Below, one piece after another: positions 47,995 to 57,010 of a stretch of 64,000 nt of DNA (the stretch's first letter is position 1; every line of letters starts with the position of its first letter). A model generated the notes under the pieces. The model saw nothing but the letters and a program-made list of their open reading frames with translations. It did not search any database and was not told the DNA's origin. Source of the DNA: Janibacter sp. DB-40 (GTDB lineage: Bacteria > Actinomycetota > Actinomycetes > Actinomycetales > Dermatophilaceae); the NCBI RefSeq assembly GCF_029510815.1, contig NZ_CP120360.1, forward strand, positions 1,922,001 to 1,986,000, given 5' to 3'. The translations under genes and the position numbers were made by a program.

Positions 47995-49221
47995 TCAGTC
48001 CAAGCCGTCGAGGGCCGAGGTGAGGTCGGCGAGGAGGTCGTCGACACCCTCGAGCCCCACGGAGATGCGCAGGGTCGCGTCGGTGATGCCGATCGCGGCG
48101 CGTGCCTCCGGCCCCATGCGGCGGTGCGTCGTCGTCGCCGGGTGGGTGATGAGCGACTTCGAGTCGCCGAGGTTGTTGGAGATGTCCACGAGGCGCAGCG
48201 CGTTGACGACCGCGAAGGCCTCGGCCTTGCCCCCGTCGATCGCGAAGGTAACGACCGTGCCGCCACCACCCATCTGCCGCCGGGCGAGGTCGTGCTGCGG
48301 GTGGTCCGGCAGCCAGGGGTGGACGACCTGCGTGACCCGGGGGTGCTGCTGCAGCTCCCGGGCCAGCACGAGGGAGGACTCGGCCATCCGACGCACGCGC
48401 AGGTCCATCGTCTCCAGCCCCTTGAGCAGCACCCAGGCGTTGAAGGGCGACAAGGACGGTCCGGTGTGCCGGATGAGGTTGCGCACGGGGCCGTCGATGT
48501 AGTCGGCCGGACCGAGGATCGCGCCACCGAGGACCCGCCCCTGCCCGTCGATGTGCTTGGTCGCGGAGTACACGACGATGTCGGCGCCGTGGTCGAGCGG
48601 CCGGGAGAACACGGGGGTACCGAAGACGTTGTCGACGACGACCTGCGCGCCTGCGGCGTGGGCGAGCTCGCTCACCGCGGCGATGTCGACGAGCTCCTGC
48701 ATCGGGTTGCTCGGCGTCTCGAAGAAGACCGCCGTGGTCGGCTCGGACAGCGCCTCGCGCCACTGGTCGAGGTCGGGCCCGTCGACGAGGACGGTCTCGA
48801 CGCCCCACCGGGGCAGGATCTCGTCGACGATGACGAAGCAGCTGCCGAAGAGCGAGCGCGAGGAGACGAGTCGGTCCCCCTCACCGAGCAGCGCCGCCAG
48901 CGCGGTGAAGACCGCCGACATCCCCGAGGACGTGGCGTAGGCCGCCTCGGCGCCCTCGAGCACGCGCAGCCGCTCCTCGAGCATGCCGACGGTCGGGTTG
49001 CCGTAGCGGGAGTAGACGTACTTCTCCACGCCCCCGGAGAAGGCGGCCTCGGCCTCCTCGGCGGTGCCGTAGACGAAGCCGGAGGTGAGGAAGAGGGCCT
49101 CGGACGTCTCGTCGAAGGTGGTGCGGGCCTGCCCACCCCTGACCGCCAGGGTCTGCGGGGAGAGCCCGCTCGGATCGAGGTACGGCGCGGGGTTGCCCGG
49201 GCCGTGGGGGGACTCGCTCAC
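47995..49221 (-). CDS. metZ: O-succinylhomoserine sulfhydrylase
   Basis: PLP enzyme of the Cys/Met-metabolism family that makes homocysteine from O-succinylhomoserine and sulfide; 408 residues. PLP-lysine in YSATKHIDGQGR, VVDNVFGTP (Asp) and YSRYGNPTV. The GTG at 49219-49221 overlaps the rhodanese stop (GTGA) and gives the MetZ-style N-terminus (GLSPQTLAVRGG); an upstream ATG at 49233 is also possible. Coupling to a rhodanese is common for metZ and suggests sulfur handling. Confidence 0.93.
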   Translation of the reverse strand: MSESPHGPGNPAPYLDPSGLSPQTLAVRGGQARTTFDETSEALFLTSGFVYGTAEEAEAAFSGGVEKYVYSRYGNPTVGMLEERLRVLEGAEAAYATSSGMSAVFTALAALLGEGDRLVSSRSLFGSCFVIVDEILPRWGVETVLVDGPDLDQWREALSEPTTAVFFETPSNPMQELVDIAAVSELAHAAGAQVVVDNVFGTPVFSRPLDHGADIVVYSATKHIDGQGRVLGGAILGPADYIDGPVRNLIRHTGPSLSPFNAWVLLKGLETMDLRVRRMAESSLVLARELQQHPRVTQVVHPWLPDHPQHDLARRQMGGGGTVVTFAIDGGKAEAFAVVNALRLVDISNNLGDSKSLITHPATTTHRRMGPEARAAIGITDATLRISVGLEGVDDLLADLTSALDGLD

Positions 49222-49628
49222 CCCTGCCGCCATGGCAGGCCGGCCTGCTTCCACCCGGCGACGGCACGGTGCCCGTGCTCGTCGACCGGGCCCTCGAAGC
49301 CGTCGACGATGTTGTACGACTTCGCCCAGCCGGCTGCGGTGGCTGCCTCGGCGGCGGCCACGGACCGTCCACCGGAGCGGCAGAGGAAGTACACGGAGGA
49401 GTCCTGGGGCACGGCCTCCTGCAGCTGCTGCAGGAACGCGTCGTTGACGGTCCCTGCTGGGAAGGAGCTCCACTCGATGGGGACCATCTGCTTGTCGATG
49501 GCGGACAGGTCCGGGACCCCGACGAAGGCCCACTCCGCTTGGGTGCGCACATCGACGAGGACGGCCTCCGGGTCGGACGCGAGGGCCTCCCACGCGTGCT
49601 GGGGGCTGAGGTCTGCGGCGTACGTCAT
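49218..49628 (-). CDS. Rhodanese-domain sulfurtransferase
   Basis: Single-domain rhodanese, 136 residues, with the active-site loop CRSGGRS (Cys83) and LVDVRTQAEWAFVGVPD in the first half. Probably delivers or accepts sulfane sulfur. ATG at 49628, overlapped with metZ. Promoter presumably lies in the 59-bp gap to the upstream gene. Confidence 0.9.
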   Translation of the reverse strand: MTYAADLSPQHAWEALASDPEAVLVDVRTQAEWAFVGVPDLSAIDKQMVPIEWSSFPAGTVNDAFLQQLQEAVPQDSSVYFLCRSGGRSVAAAEAATAAGWAKSYNIVDGFEGPVDEHGHRAVAGWKQAGLPWRQG

Positions 49629-49687
49629 GCACCAAGGGTATGCACGGGAGGCGTGCCCCGTGCACGCCCGGTCGACACCCGAGACGG

Positions 49688-50221
49688 TCAGAAACTCAGC
49701 TCGATGCCCTGGACCACGAGCCACGAGGTGATGAGGAAGCGGGCCAGGCACCCGAGCGTGGTCACCACGACGAAGAGGGCGAGGGAGACGTGCTTGATCC
49801 CCGCGGCCACCGTGACGACGGCGAGCGGCGGGAAGCCCACGCCGGCACCGGCGAGCATGACCAGCGGCCCCAGGTGCGGACGGTCCAGCAGATCGATCAT
49901 CGCCTTGCTCCACCGCTCGAGACGCTTCCTGAAGGCGCTGCGGCTCTTGCGTGCCTTGTCCGCGGCCCGCAGCTCCTTCTCCTCGCGGCGCTTCATGAAG
50001 GCCTCGGCGCCCTTCTCCGCGGCGACGAAGTGGGTCACCTTGCCGACGACCAGCCCGCCCGTCATCGCCGACACGTGCACGACCCACAGGTCGGGGAAGA
50101 TGACGGGTGCCGCGACCGCGTAGATCTCGGCGTTCAGGGGCGGGAAGTACGCGGACAGCAGGCCGAAGACCACCGCGCCGATCACGCCGGACGCGGTCAA
50201 CCAGGTGGGCAGGTCGTCGAT
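49688..50221 (-). CDS. Membrane protein, DedA/YqaA (VTT)-like
   Basis: About 177 residues with roughly four hydrophobic segments and a charged central loop (MKRREEKELRAADKARKSRSAFRKRL). SAYFPPLNAEIYAV and GAGVGFPPLAVVTVAAG recall the reentrant regions of VTT proteins; assignment is tentative. Start is uncertain: GAGGAG (50229-50234) lies 7 nt before an ATC (50219-50221), and a TTG at 50200 is the first common start codon. It follows the RNaseH gene directly. Confidence 0.65.
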   Translation of the reverse strand: MDDLPTWLTASGVIGAVVFGLLSAYFPPLNAEIYAVAAPVIFPDLWVVHVSAMTGGLVVGKVTHFVAAEKGAEAFMKRREEKELRAADKARKSRSAFRKRLERWSKAMIDLLDRPHLGPLVMLAGAGVGFPPLAVVTVAAGIKHVSLALFVVVTTLGCLARFLITSWLVVQGIELSF

Positions 50222-50232
50222 GTCGCCGCTCC

Positions 50233-51186
50233 TCAGGTCCGGTTGGTGAAGGCGACGAGCGCCTCGCCGTCGGGCCGGACCTCGAGCGCGGTGAGGGAGC
50301 CCGGGTCGACGGCCAGGCGCCGCATCCGCTCGCGCGGCAGGCCGAGGACGTGCGCGAGGACGACGAGGATCGCCGTGCGGTGGCAGGCGACGACGGCGGT
50401 GCGTCCGTCGGCGACGACTCGCTCCCACGCCGTGACGACCCGCGTGGTCAGCTCCTCGTGCGTCTCCCCCTCGGACGGCTCGTCCCAGTCCGCATCGGCG
50501 TGGGGAGCGACCGCGAGCCGCTCGGCGACCGTGTCACCGGTCCTCGCGTCCCGGGTCGGGTCGGAGGTGACGACGCGCACGTCCGCGTCGTCGACGAGCG
50601 CGGCCACCCGGTCGGCTGCGCGCTCGGACTGCTCGGTGTCGCCGTGGCGCACGAGGACGACCAGGGTGGGCCCGTCGCGCCCCGATCGGCGCTGCGCCGC
50701 AGCCGGCTCGGTGTCCCGGCGGGGTGGGTGGTCGCCGCGCGATCCCTCGCGCCACTCCTCGACCTCCTCGCCGTCCATCCCGCGGTTGGACAGGGCATCG
50801 GCGTGCGCGTTCGCGTCGCGGGGGATCCAGACGAACGCGACCGAGCCACCCGCGGCAGTGATCTCGGCGACGAGGTCGCGGCCCTGCCGGGCGAGCTCCT
50901 GCATGTCGGGGTGCTTGATCTTCCACCGGCCCGACATCTGCTCGACGACGAGCTTGGAGTCCATCCCGACCTCCACGTCCGCCGAGGGATCGATGGTGCG
51001 GGCGGCACGCAGGCCGGCGAGCATGCCGCGGTACTCGGCGACGTTGTTACTCGCCGTCCCCAACGGGCCAGCGAGCTCGACGAGCACCCCACCGGATCCG
51101 GAGTCCCGGACGAGGGCGCCGTACCCGGCCACTCCGGGGTTGCCCCGGGAGCCACCATCCGCCTCCACCCGGAGGGAGCGCCCCAT
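50233..51186 (-). CDS. Bifunctional RNase H / acid phosphatase (histidine phosphatase)
   Basis: 317-residue fusion. N-terminal RNase HI-like domain (about 1-135) with the acidic residues in VEADGG, NNVAEYRGM, GMDSKLV and NAHADALSN. C-terminal phosphoglycerate-mutase-like domain (about 170-317) with the catalytic VRHGDTEQ and CHRTAI. In M. tuberculosis the homologue Rv2228c has RNase H and acid phosphatase/CobC-like activity. ATG overlaps the zinc-ribbon gene stop (TGATG). Confidence 0.93.
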   Translation of the reverse strand: MGRSLRVEADGGSRGNPGVAGYGALVRDSGSGGVLVELAGPLGTASNNVAEYRGMLAGLRAARTIDPSADVEVGMDSKLVVEQMSGRWKIKHPDMQELARQGRDLVAEITAAGGSVAFVWIPRDANAHADALSNRGMDGEEVEEWREGSRGDHPPRRDTEPAAAQRRSGRDGPTLVVLVRHGDTEQSERAADRVAALVDDADVRVVTSDPTRDARTGDTVAERLAVAPHADADWDEPSEGETHEELTTRVVTAWERVVADGRTAVVACHRTAILVVLAHVLGLPRERMRRLAVDPGSLTALEVRPDGEALVAFTNRT

Positions 51187-51929
51187 CAGCTCTGCGGAGC
51201 CGGGGTGCGCACGAGGATGCGGTCGCACTCCTCGCAGCGCACCACCTCGTCGACGGGTGCCTTCTCGATCGCGGCGAGGTCGACGGGGTTGAGCTCGAGG
51301 CGGCACCCGCCGCAGCGGCCGTGCTTCAGCTCCGCGGCGGCCAGGCCGCCGGACTTCTCCCGGATCCGGTCGTACAGCGAGATAAGGGCGTCGTCGATGC
51401 TCGCGACGAGCTCGGCGCGAGGGGCGCTGACCTGCTTCTCCTCGGCGTCGAGCTCTGCCAGCGCCTCGTCACGCTCGCGGGTCAGCCGGTCGACCTCGGC
51501 CTGCAACCCGGCCTGCTTCTCCGTCCCCGAGGAGACCCGCTCCTCGGCGGCCTCCTGGCGCTCCATGGCCTCGATCTCGACGTCCTCGAGGTCGCCCTGC
51601 CGCCGCGCGAGCGACTCGATCTCGCTCTGCAGGGCGGTCAGGTCGCGCGATGTCATGCCTGCCCCCGTGTCCAGACGCTGCTGGTCCCGCGCGGCGCGGT
51701 CGCGCACCTGCTGCACGTCGGCCTCGGCCCGGGCGACCTCACGTCGGATGTCCCCCAGCGTCGTCTCGGCGCGCACGACGTCGTCCTGGGCGCGCTGCAG
51801 CTGCGAACGGGCCTGCTCGAGGGCCGCGATCTGGGGCAGCCTCGTGCGGGCATGGGCGATCTGCTGCAGCCGGATGTCGAGCGCCTGCAGCTCGAGCAGC
51901 CGTGCCTGGACGAAGGGGTCTGCCTTCAC
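51186..51929 (-). CDS. Coiled-coil protein with C4 zinc ribbon
   Basis: 247 residues: a long coiled coil (about 20-190, heptads rich in Gln, Glu, Arg) followed by a C4-type zinc ribbon with CGGC and CEEC pairs (about 203-232). GTG at 51929 overlaps the Nif3 stop (GTGA). Homologues sit between the RNaseH/phosphatase and Nif3 genes in many actinobacteria. The family may act in nucleic acid or tRNA-related processes; the exact role is unknown. Confidence 0.88.
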   Translation of the reverse strand: MKADPFVQARLLELQALDIRLQQIAHARTRLPQIAALEQARSQLQRAQDDVVRAETTLGDIRREVARAEADVQQVRDRAARDQQRLDTGAGMTSRDLTALQSEIESLARRQGDLEDVEIEAMERQEAAEERVSSGTEKQAGLQAEVDRLTRERDEALAELDAEEKQVSAPRAELVASIDDALISLYDRIREKSGGLAAAELKHGRCGGCRLELNPVDLAAIEKAPVDEVVRCEECDRILVRTPAPQS

Positions 51930-52789
51930 TGGGGATCTCCTTGGGCTGTCTGTGCGCCGACGGTGAAGGTCCACGGGTCGGTGCAGATCGTGCTCACGTG
52001 GGTCTCCCATCCCACCACGTCGGCTCCGGCGTCGGCGAGAGAGTTGTGCAGCCGGGTCAGCATGTCCTCCAGCCAGAGGGACTCGCTCGCCCAGTGGCCT
52101 GCGTCGACGAGGAAGGGGGTGCCTGTGGCGGCCCGTGCCTCCTCCCGGGACTCGAGGGCCGGGTGGTGTCGCAGGTCGGCGGTGACGTAGACGTCGGCGC
52201 CCGCCGCGCGGGCGGCGTCGAGGAGGCCGTCCCCGGCCCCTCCGAGCAGCGCGACGCGTCGCACCCGGCCGTCGGGCGGCCCGGAGACACGGATGCCACC
52301 CGGTGCGGGCGGCAGCGCCCCCGCGAGCCGCTCGGCGAAGTCGGCGAGGGTGACCTCCTCGGCCAGGTACCCGACCCGGCCCATCGCGGTGCCCTCCTCC
52401 AGGGAGAGCGGCTCCGTCGCCGTCAGCCCGCAGGCCTGCGCGAGGGCGGTGTTGACGCCGGGCTCGGCGACGTCGGCGTTGGTGTGGGCCACGTACAGGG
52501 CGATGTCGGAGACCACGAGGGAGGTGACGCTCGCTCCCTTCGCGCTCGTCGTGGCGACCGAGTGCACACCCCGCAGCAGCAGGGGGTGGTGGGTGATGAG
52601 CAGGTCCGCGCCCGCGTCGCGGGCCTCCTCGATGACCTCGAGGGTGGGGTCGACCGCGGCATGCACCCGGCGCACGGGCTGATCCGGGTCGCCGGTGACG
52701 AGACCCACCTGGTCCCAGGACTGGGCGGAGTCGCCGGGGTACATGTCCTCGAGGACGGTCAGCACGTCACGCAGACGGATGGTGCTCAT
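51926..52789 (-). CDS. Nif3-like dinuclear metal center protein
   Basis: 287 residues of the NIF3/YbgI family. Metal ligands are in ITHHPLLLRG, YVAHTNAD and the C-terminal VDAGHWASE. Often annotated GTP cyclohydrolase I type 2-like, but the function is unproved. The ATG at 52789 follows the 3' end of tRNA-Val with a single base between, so the mRNA would start essentially at the AUG after tRNA processing. No ribosome site. Confidence 0.9.
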   Translation of the reverse strand: MSTIRLRDVLTVLEDMYPGDSAQSWDQVGLVTGDPDQPVRRVHAAVDPTLEVIEEARDAGADLLITHHPLLLRGVHSVATTSAKGASVTSLVVSDIALYVAHTNADVAEPGVNTALAQACGLTATEPLSLEEGTAMGRVGYLAEEVTLADFAERLAGALPPAPGGIRVSGPPDGRVRRVALLGGAGDGLLDAARAAGADVYVTADLRHHPALESREEARAATGTPFLVDAGHWASESLWLEDMLTRLHNSLADAGADVVGWETHVSTICTDPWTFTVGAQTAQGDPQ

Positions 52790-52790
52790 G

Positions 52791-52863
52791 TGGGCCCGGC
52801 CGGGCTCGAACCGACGACACCCGCGGTGTAAACGCGGTGCTCTACCAACTGAGCTACAGGCCC
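52791..52863 (-). tRNA. tRNA-Val (anticodon TAC)
   Basis: 73-nt cloverleaf on the minus strand: acceptor GGGCCTG/CGGGCCC, D arm with AGTTGGTAGA, anticodon stem CCGCG/CGCGG with loop TTTACAC (anticodon TAC at 52828-52830), T arm GTCGG-TTCGAGC-CCGGC, discriminator A. CCA is not encoded. Nif3's start codon begins 1 nt after the discriminator base. Confidence 0.96.
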
Positions 52864-52913
52864 CGGGCGCGCGGTGCGCCGCGCGGTCATTGTGACAGGA
52901 CGACGCTCCGGGG

Positions 52914-53888
52914 TCAGGACCGGCGCGCGTCCTCGATGAGGTTGATCTCGTAGAGGACCAGGTCGAGGGCGTCCGCGGCGGTGATCGGCGAGAAGCGCTG
53001 GGGCGTCTCGGCGGTCACGGTGCTCACCAGCGGGCTGAGCACCGTCCACGGCGTCGGGTGGCTGAACTGCACGACCGAGTAGCGGTCGCCCCCCTGCCCC
53101 GGGGCCGCGACGACCCGGTGGATGCCCGGCTCGATGAGGCCGTTGGTCACGGTCTCGAGCATGAGGCCGGTGTTGATGATGGCACCGCCCTCGGGCGCGA
53201 CGGCGTCGATCCACTCGTCGCTGTCCTTCAGCCGCACCTGCAGACCGGCGGCGGTCGCCCGCGGCAGGGCGGTGATGAGGTTGATGTCGGCGTGCTCGGC
53301 CGCCCACACGTGCGGGGCGTCCGGCGCGGACTGCATCGGCGGGTAGTGGATCGCCCGGGAGAGGGTCGGTCCGTCCACGAGCATCGTCTCGAAGTAGTCG
53401 GGGTGGGCGCCCACGCCGGTGGCGATGATGCGCAGCACCCGGCGCTGGAGGTCGGCGACGGCCTCGTGGAAGGTCGTCAGCGTCTCGGTGATGCCCGGCA
53501 CGGCCGACTCGGGCAGGACCGGGTCGTGGTAGCGGTGCGGGTAGCGGGTGCGAAGGGGGTGCCCCTCCGGGATCGCCGGGCCCCAGTTGAGCATCTCCTT
53601 CCAGTCCGCGACGTCGGAGGTGGCCGCGGTCTCGACGAGCAGGTCGGTGTAGCCGGTCTGGCCGTGGGTCCCCGGGGCGACGAACTGCTGCTTGACCTCG
53701 CGCTCGGCGGTGAAGAACTCCTCGAGCATCCCGTAGGCGGTGTCGATGAGGTCGTCGGACACGTCGTGCCGCACGTAGACGAAGCCGGTGTCCAGGGAGC
53801 TCATCAGGCCGTCGACGACTGCCCGTGCGCGCTCACCGTCCCCCGACTCGAAGGCCAGCAGGTCCACCTCGAGGATGTCGTCGCTCAT
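52914..53888 (-). CDS. Isopenicillin N synthase-like 2-oxoglutarate/Fe(II) oxygenase
   Basis: 324-residue soluble oxygenase. N-terminal DIOX_N-like region (about 5-110). Iron ligands His199, Asp201 (EHADINL) and His257 (GIHRVVA); the 2-oxoglutarate-binding R-x-S is Arg269-Ser271 (DRYSVVQF). Substrate unknown; no biosynthetic cluster surrounds it, which argues for a primary-metabolism or standalone role. ATG at 53888, 11 nt downstream of the AhpE stop on the same strand. Confidence 0.88.
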   Translation of the reverse strand: MSDDILEVDLLAFESGDGERARAVVDGLMSSLDTGFVYVRHDVSDDLIDTAYGMLEEFFTAEREVKQQFVAPGTHGQTGYTDLLVETAATSDVADWKEMLNWGPAIPEGHPLRTRYPHRYHDPVLPESAVPGITETLTTFHEAVADLQRRVLRIIATGVGAHPDYFETMLVDGPTLSRAIHYPPMQSAPDAPHVWAAEHADINLITALPRATAAGLQVRLKDSDEWIDAVAPEGGAIINTGLMLETVTNGLIEPGIHRVVAAPGQGGDRYSVVQFSHPTPWTVLSPLVSTVTAETPQRFSPITAADALDLVLYEINLIEDARRS

Positions 53889-53899
53889 GGTGGCGGAGA

Positions 53900-54397
53900 C
53901 TACCGGGTGCCACCCGCGGCAGCGGCATCCTGCAACGCCGCCATGGCCCGCTCGTAGCCACTGAACTCACGACGCTCCCCCGCAGGGTTGACCAGTCGCC
54001 AGGCGACCCGTCCGTCGCGGCCGACGAGGAAGGTCCCTCGCCGGGCCATGCCGGCGCCCGCGTCGAAGACGCCGTAGGCGGTGGCAACGGCGCCGTGCGG
54101 CCAGAAGTCGGAGAGCAGGGGGAAGAAGTACCCCTCGCGATCCGCCCACGCCCGCAGGCTGAACATCGGGTCGCAGGAGATGGCCACCGTGGTCACGTCC
54201 GGCGACTCGAAGCGCCCGAGGTCGTCGCGGATCTCGCGCAGCTCGCTCGTGCAGACGCCGGAGAAGGCGAAGGGGTAGAACACCAGCAGGACCGCCCGGT
54301 CGCGCGTCAGCTCGGCCAGGGTGACGTCCGCGCCGTTCTGGTCGCGCAGGGTGAAGTCGGGGGCGATGTCCCCGACCGAGAGGGGCTGCTGACTCAT
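53900..54397 (-). CDS. ahpE: Peroxiredoxin, AhpE-like
   Basis: Thiol peroxidase, 165 residues. The peroxidatic Cys49 lies in YPFAFSGVCT, the AhpE-type PxxFxxxC motif; no obvious resolving cysteine is conserved (1-Cys type). Conserved thioredoxin-fold parts GDIAPDFTLRDQNG and ISCDPMFSLRAWA. ATG at 54395-54397 preferred over an upstream in-frame ATG. As in M. tuberculosis, a DUF3052 gene and aceE are nearby. Confidence 0.92.
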   Translation of the reverse strand: MSQQPLSVGDIAPDFTLRDQNGADVTLAELTRDRAVLLVFYPFAFSGVCTSELREIRDDLGRFESPDVTTVAISCDPMFSLRAWADREGYFFPLLSDFWPHGAVATAYGVFDAGAGMARRGTFLVGRDGRVAWRLVNPAGERREFSGYERAMAALQDAAAAGGTR

Positions 54398-54419
54398 GTC
54401 GGCAGTGTGCCAGTCGCGA

Positions 54420-54890
54420 TCAGGCGACACCCTTGCGGGCAGCCAGCCGGGTCGCGACCCAGTGGTCGGAGCACATCACCGAGCCGGAGGTGTGCAGCCC
54501 GGCCGTCGTCGCCGCCTCGTCGACCTCGCTCGGGTCGACCTCGCCGTCACGGCCCGGGCGCGGGGTGAGCAGCACGATCGACGAGCCCTCGGCGAGCGTG
54601 CCGAGGGTGTCGACGAGGGCGTCGGTGAGGTCACCGTCGTCGTCGCGCCACCACATGATCACCGCGTCGACAACGCCGGTGTAGTCCTCGTCCTCGAGCT
54701 CGGCGCCAACGACGTCCTCGATCGCGGCACGCAGCGCCTCGTCGACGTCATCGTCCCAGTTGTACTCCTGGACGATCTGGTCGTGGGCGAAGCCCAGCTT
54801 GTCCACGGCACCGCGGGTCATCTCGTCCTCCCGGGCCGTCGCGTCCCCCGTCAAGGTGGTGGTCCTTCCTTCGCTTCGGTGATCAGTCAT
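54420..54890 (-). CDS. DUF3052 family protein
   Basis: 156-residue acidic protein typical of actinobacteria; conserved LGFAHDQIVQEYNWDDDVD and DEDYTGVVDAVIMWWRDDDGDL. Function unknown; the M. tuberculosis homologue (Rv2239c) is also beside ahpE and aceE. ATG at 54890 forms a TGATG overlap with the upstream gene. A TTG at 54853 with an AAGGAAGG site before it is an alternative start that would remove 12 residues. Confidence 0.85.
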   Translation of the reverse strand: MTDHRSEGRTTTLTGDATAREDEMTRGAVDKLGFAHDQIVQEYNWDDDVDEALRAAIEDVVGAELEDEDYTGVVDAVIMWWRDDDGDLTDALVDTLGTLAEGSSIVLLTPRPGRDGEVDPSEVDEAATTAGLHTSGSVMCSDHWVATRLAARKGVA

Positions 54891-56425
54891 CAGGGCCAGT
54901 CCACAGTGTCCGGCGTCGGATCGCAACCAACGGGCCCGCTCGAACGTCGTCTGGCGTGGCTCGCGCGGGCCGCCGCGAGGTGCGCGAGACGTTGCGCGTC
55001 GTCGGTCGAGAGGTGCTCCACACGCGGGCGGACCGGCCCCACGGTGCTGAGGAACTGGACGCTCGCGAGGTCGAGCCGGCGGTCCAGCGGCCCCTGCTGG
55101 AGGGTCATGGACTGGATCCGCCCCCAGGGCACGACCTGCAGGACCCGGTCGAGCCACCCCGAGCGGGTGAGCACGGCCCGTCGCCCGGGCAGGTAGCCGA
55201 TCCGCCGGCGGGCGAAGGGGTGGAACCACCTGGCCGCGGACGGCACCCCGACGAAGCCCTCGGGCGTGTCGGCGACGAGCGAGGCGACCTCGGCCGTGGT
55301 CACCGGGTCGGCGGTGACCGCCTCGAGCAGGCGCAGCACCTCGTCGGTCGTGGCGACGGGCACGAGGACGCTCTCGCCGGAGTCCCCGTCGGCGGAGGCG
55401 ATGCGAGCCCCGGCGACGTTGACCTTGAGCGTCCACCACCCGGCGCGGCGCCACAGGACGGGCTGCTGGACCTCGAGTGCCTGCACGCGCTGCAGCGGCA
55501 CGGAGGAGTGGCGGGTGTCGGTCAGTCCGCGCTGGCTCGTGAGCGTCTGCCCCCGCAGGGCAACCGTCAGCCCGTACCACCGGGTGAGCCTGATGATGCT
55601 GCGCATGCCGGTGATGAGGACGACGGGCAGGAAGCCACCGATGACCACGCCGAGGTCGACGAAGGTCAGCACGAGCGCGAGGCAGAGCAGCGCGAGGAAG
55701 AAGATCGTGTCCCAGGAGAGCAGCACCGAGGCGATCAGCCGCTCGACGGGTACCCGCAGCAGGGGCACAGCCGGCTCTGCGGCACCACGCCCCGGCCACG
55801 GCCCCTCCGGCCCGGCGGGAGGCACGGGTCCGCCCTTGGGCCTCGCAAGCTCGGCCCTTGAGTCGGGCGAACCCATCCCTCCCTCTGGGCCTGGTGATGG
55901 TGTCGGCTGCTGCGCCTCCGCCGCCAGGCCGAGCAGCCGGGCGCGGACCGCCTCGGCGTCGGTGTGCCTGAGGTAGGCGATGGACACGTGGGAGTCGCCG
56001 CCGCCGGCGGACTCGACGCGCACTTCGGACAGTCCGGTCATCCGCGCGAGGAGCGGACGGACGAGGTCGACGGCCTGGATGCGGTCGTAGCGCACCTGGC
56101 GGTGCTGGCGCATGATCGCGCCCGAGTGCATCTCCAGCCCGGTGTCCCCGAGCCGGTAACGGGTGAACCACCACGACAGCAGGCCGAGGAGCACCGCCCC
56201 GACGACGGTCAGGAGCACGAGCACGGCCGGGACGAGGAGGGAGGTCTCCCCCTCGCCGGGTGCCGGTGGCCCGGCGGCACCGACGACCCGGTCGATCTGC
56301 TGGGACAGGACGTAGCCGAAGACGGCGATGACCACGAGGCCACCGCGGATGAAGGGCGAGAGGGGGTGGACGCGCGAGAAGCCGTCCCCACCCCCTTCGC
56401 CCCCGGAGGGCTCGTCGAGCGTCAC
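54890..56425 (-). CDS. Membrane protein with bacterial PH domains (YdbT-like)
   Basis: 511 residues: several hydrophobic segments (about 28-45, 68-95, 235-275) and repeated bPH_2 domains recognisable by YRLGDTGLEMHSG, YGLTVALRGQTLTSQRGL and YLPGRRAVLTRSGWLDR. A Pro/Gly-rich linker lies at about 175-215. Resembles Bacillus YdbT, partner of YdbS. GTG overlaps the next gene upstream (GTGA). Function unknown; these pairs are linked to membrane stress or bacteriocin resistance in some species. Confidence 0.85.
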   Translation of the reverse strand: MTLDEPSGGEGGGDGFSRVHPLSPFIRGGLVVIAVFGYVLSQQIDRVVGAAGPPAPGEGETSLLVPAVLVLLTVVGAVLLGLLSWWFTRYRLGDTGLEMHSGAIMRQHRQVRYDRIQAVDLVRPLLARMTGLSEVRVESAGGGDSHVSIAYLRHTDAEAVRARLLGLAAEAQQPTPSPGPEGGMGSPDSRAELARPKGGPVPPAGPEGPWPGRGAAEPAVPLLRVPVERLIASVLLSWDTIFFLALLCLALVLTFVDLGVVIGGFLPVVLITGMRSIIRLTRWYGLTVALRGQTLTSQRGLTDTRHSSVPLQRVQALEVQQPVLWRRAGWWTLKVNVAGARIASADGDSGESVLVPVATTDEVLRLLEAVTADPVTTAEVASLVADTPEGFVGVPSAARWFHPFARRRIGYLPGRRAVLTRSGWLDRVLQVVPWGRIQSMTLQQGPLDRRLDLASVQFLSTVGPVRPRVEHLSTDDAQRLAHLAAARASHARRRSSGPVGCDPTPDTVDWP

Positions 56426-56946
56426 AGGCCCGCTCGCTGCGCCTCGCCGTGGGCCGCGAGCCGCACGCGCAGCTCCTCGGCCACGTCGACGGGCAGGCCG
56501 GGGATGTCCCCGCTGCTGGCCGGGGACGCGGTGTTGACCGTGATGTCGGCCAGTCCCTTGGCCCGCTTGTAGGGGCCGGAGGAGATGTCGACGTACTGGA
56601 TGCGGCCGTAGGGGATCGTGACCAGCGAGCGCCACATGCGGCCCTTGCGGATGGCCAGCTCCTCGGGCAGCTCCACCCAGCTGATCGCCGCGACCTGGCG
56701 CGGGATGAGCCACATCAGCCACAGCCACAGGCCCGTCAGCAGCACGGTCACGAGGACCAGCCACGGGGTGATGAACGCCGCCGCCAGGGCCGCGGCGACG
56801 GCGGGTGGCAGGAGGGTCGCAGTCGTGCTCACCTGTCGCACCTCGGCCAGCAGTGGTGAGACCGGACGCCACTGCGCGCCGTGGTCCCCCGTCAGCGGGA
56901 GCACCGACGGGGCCGGCGAAGGGGGTTGGGTCTCGTCGTCGTCCAC
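56422..56946 (-). CDS. Small PH-domain membrane protein (YdbS-like)
   Basis: 174 residues with two adjacent transmembrane helices (about 45-82) and one bPH_2 domain (WVELPEELAIRKGRMWRSLVTIPYGRIQYVDI). GTG start. Partner of the larger PH protein with which it overlaps by 4 nt. No signal peptide. Confidence 0.85.
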   Translation of the reverse strand: MDDDETQPPSPAPSVLPLTGDHGAQWRPVSPLLAEVRQVSTTATLLPPAVAAALAAAFITPWLVLVTVLLTGLWLWLMWLIPRQVAAISWVELPEELAIRKGRMWRSLVTIPYGRIQYVDISSGPYKRAKGLADITVNTASPASSGDIPGLPVDVAEELRVRLAAHGEAQRAGL

Positions 56947-57010
56947 GGCACCATCACACCAGACCCCGTCCGTAGGCTGGCCACATGGTCAGGCGAGCGA
57001 AGGCGGGTCC

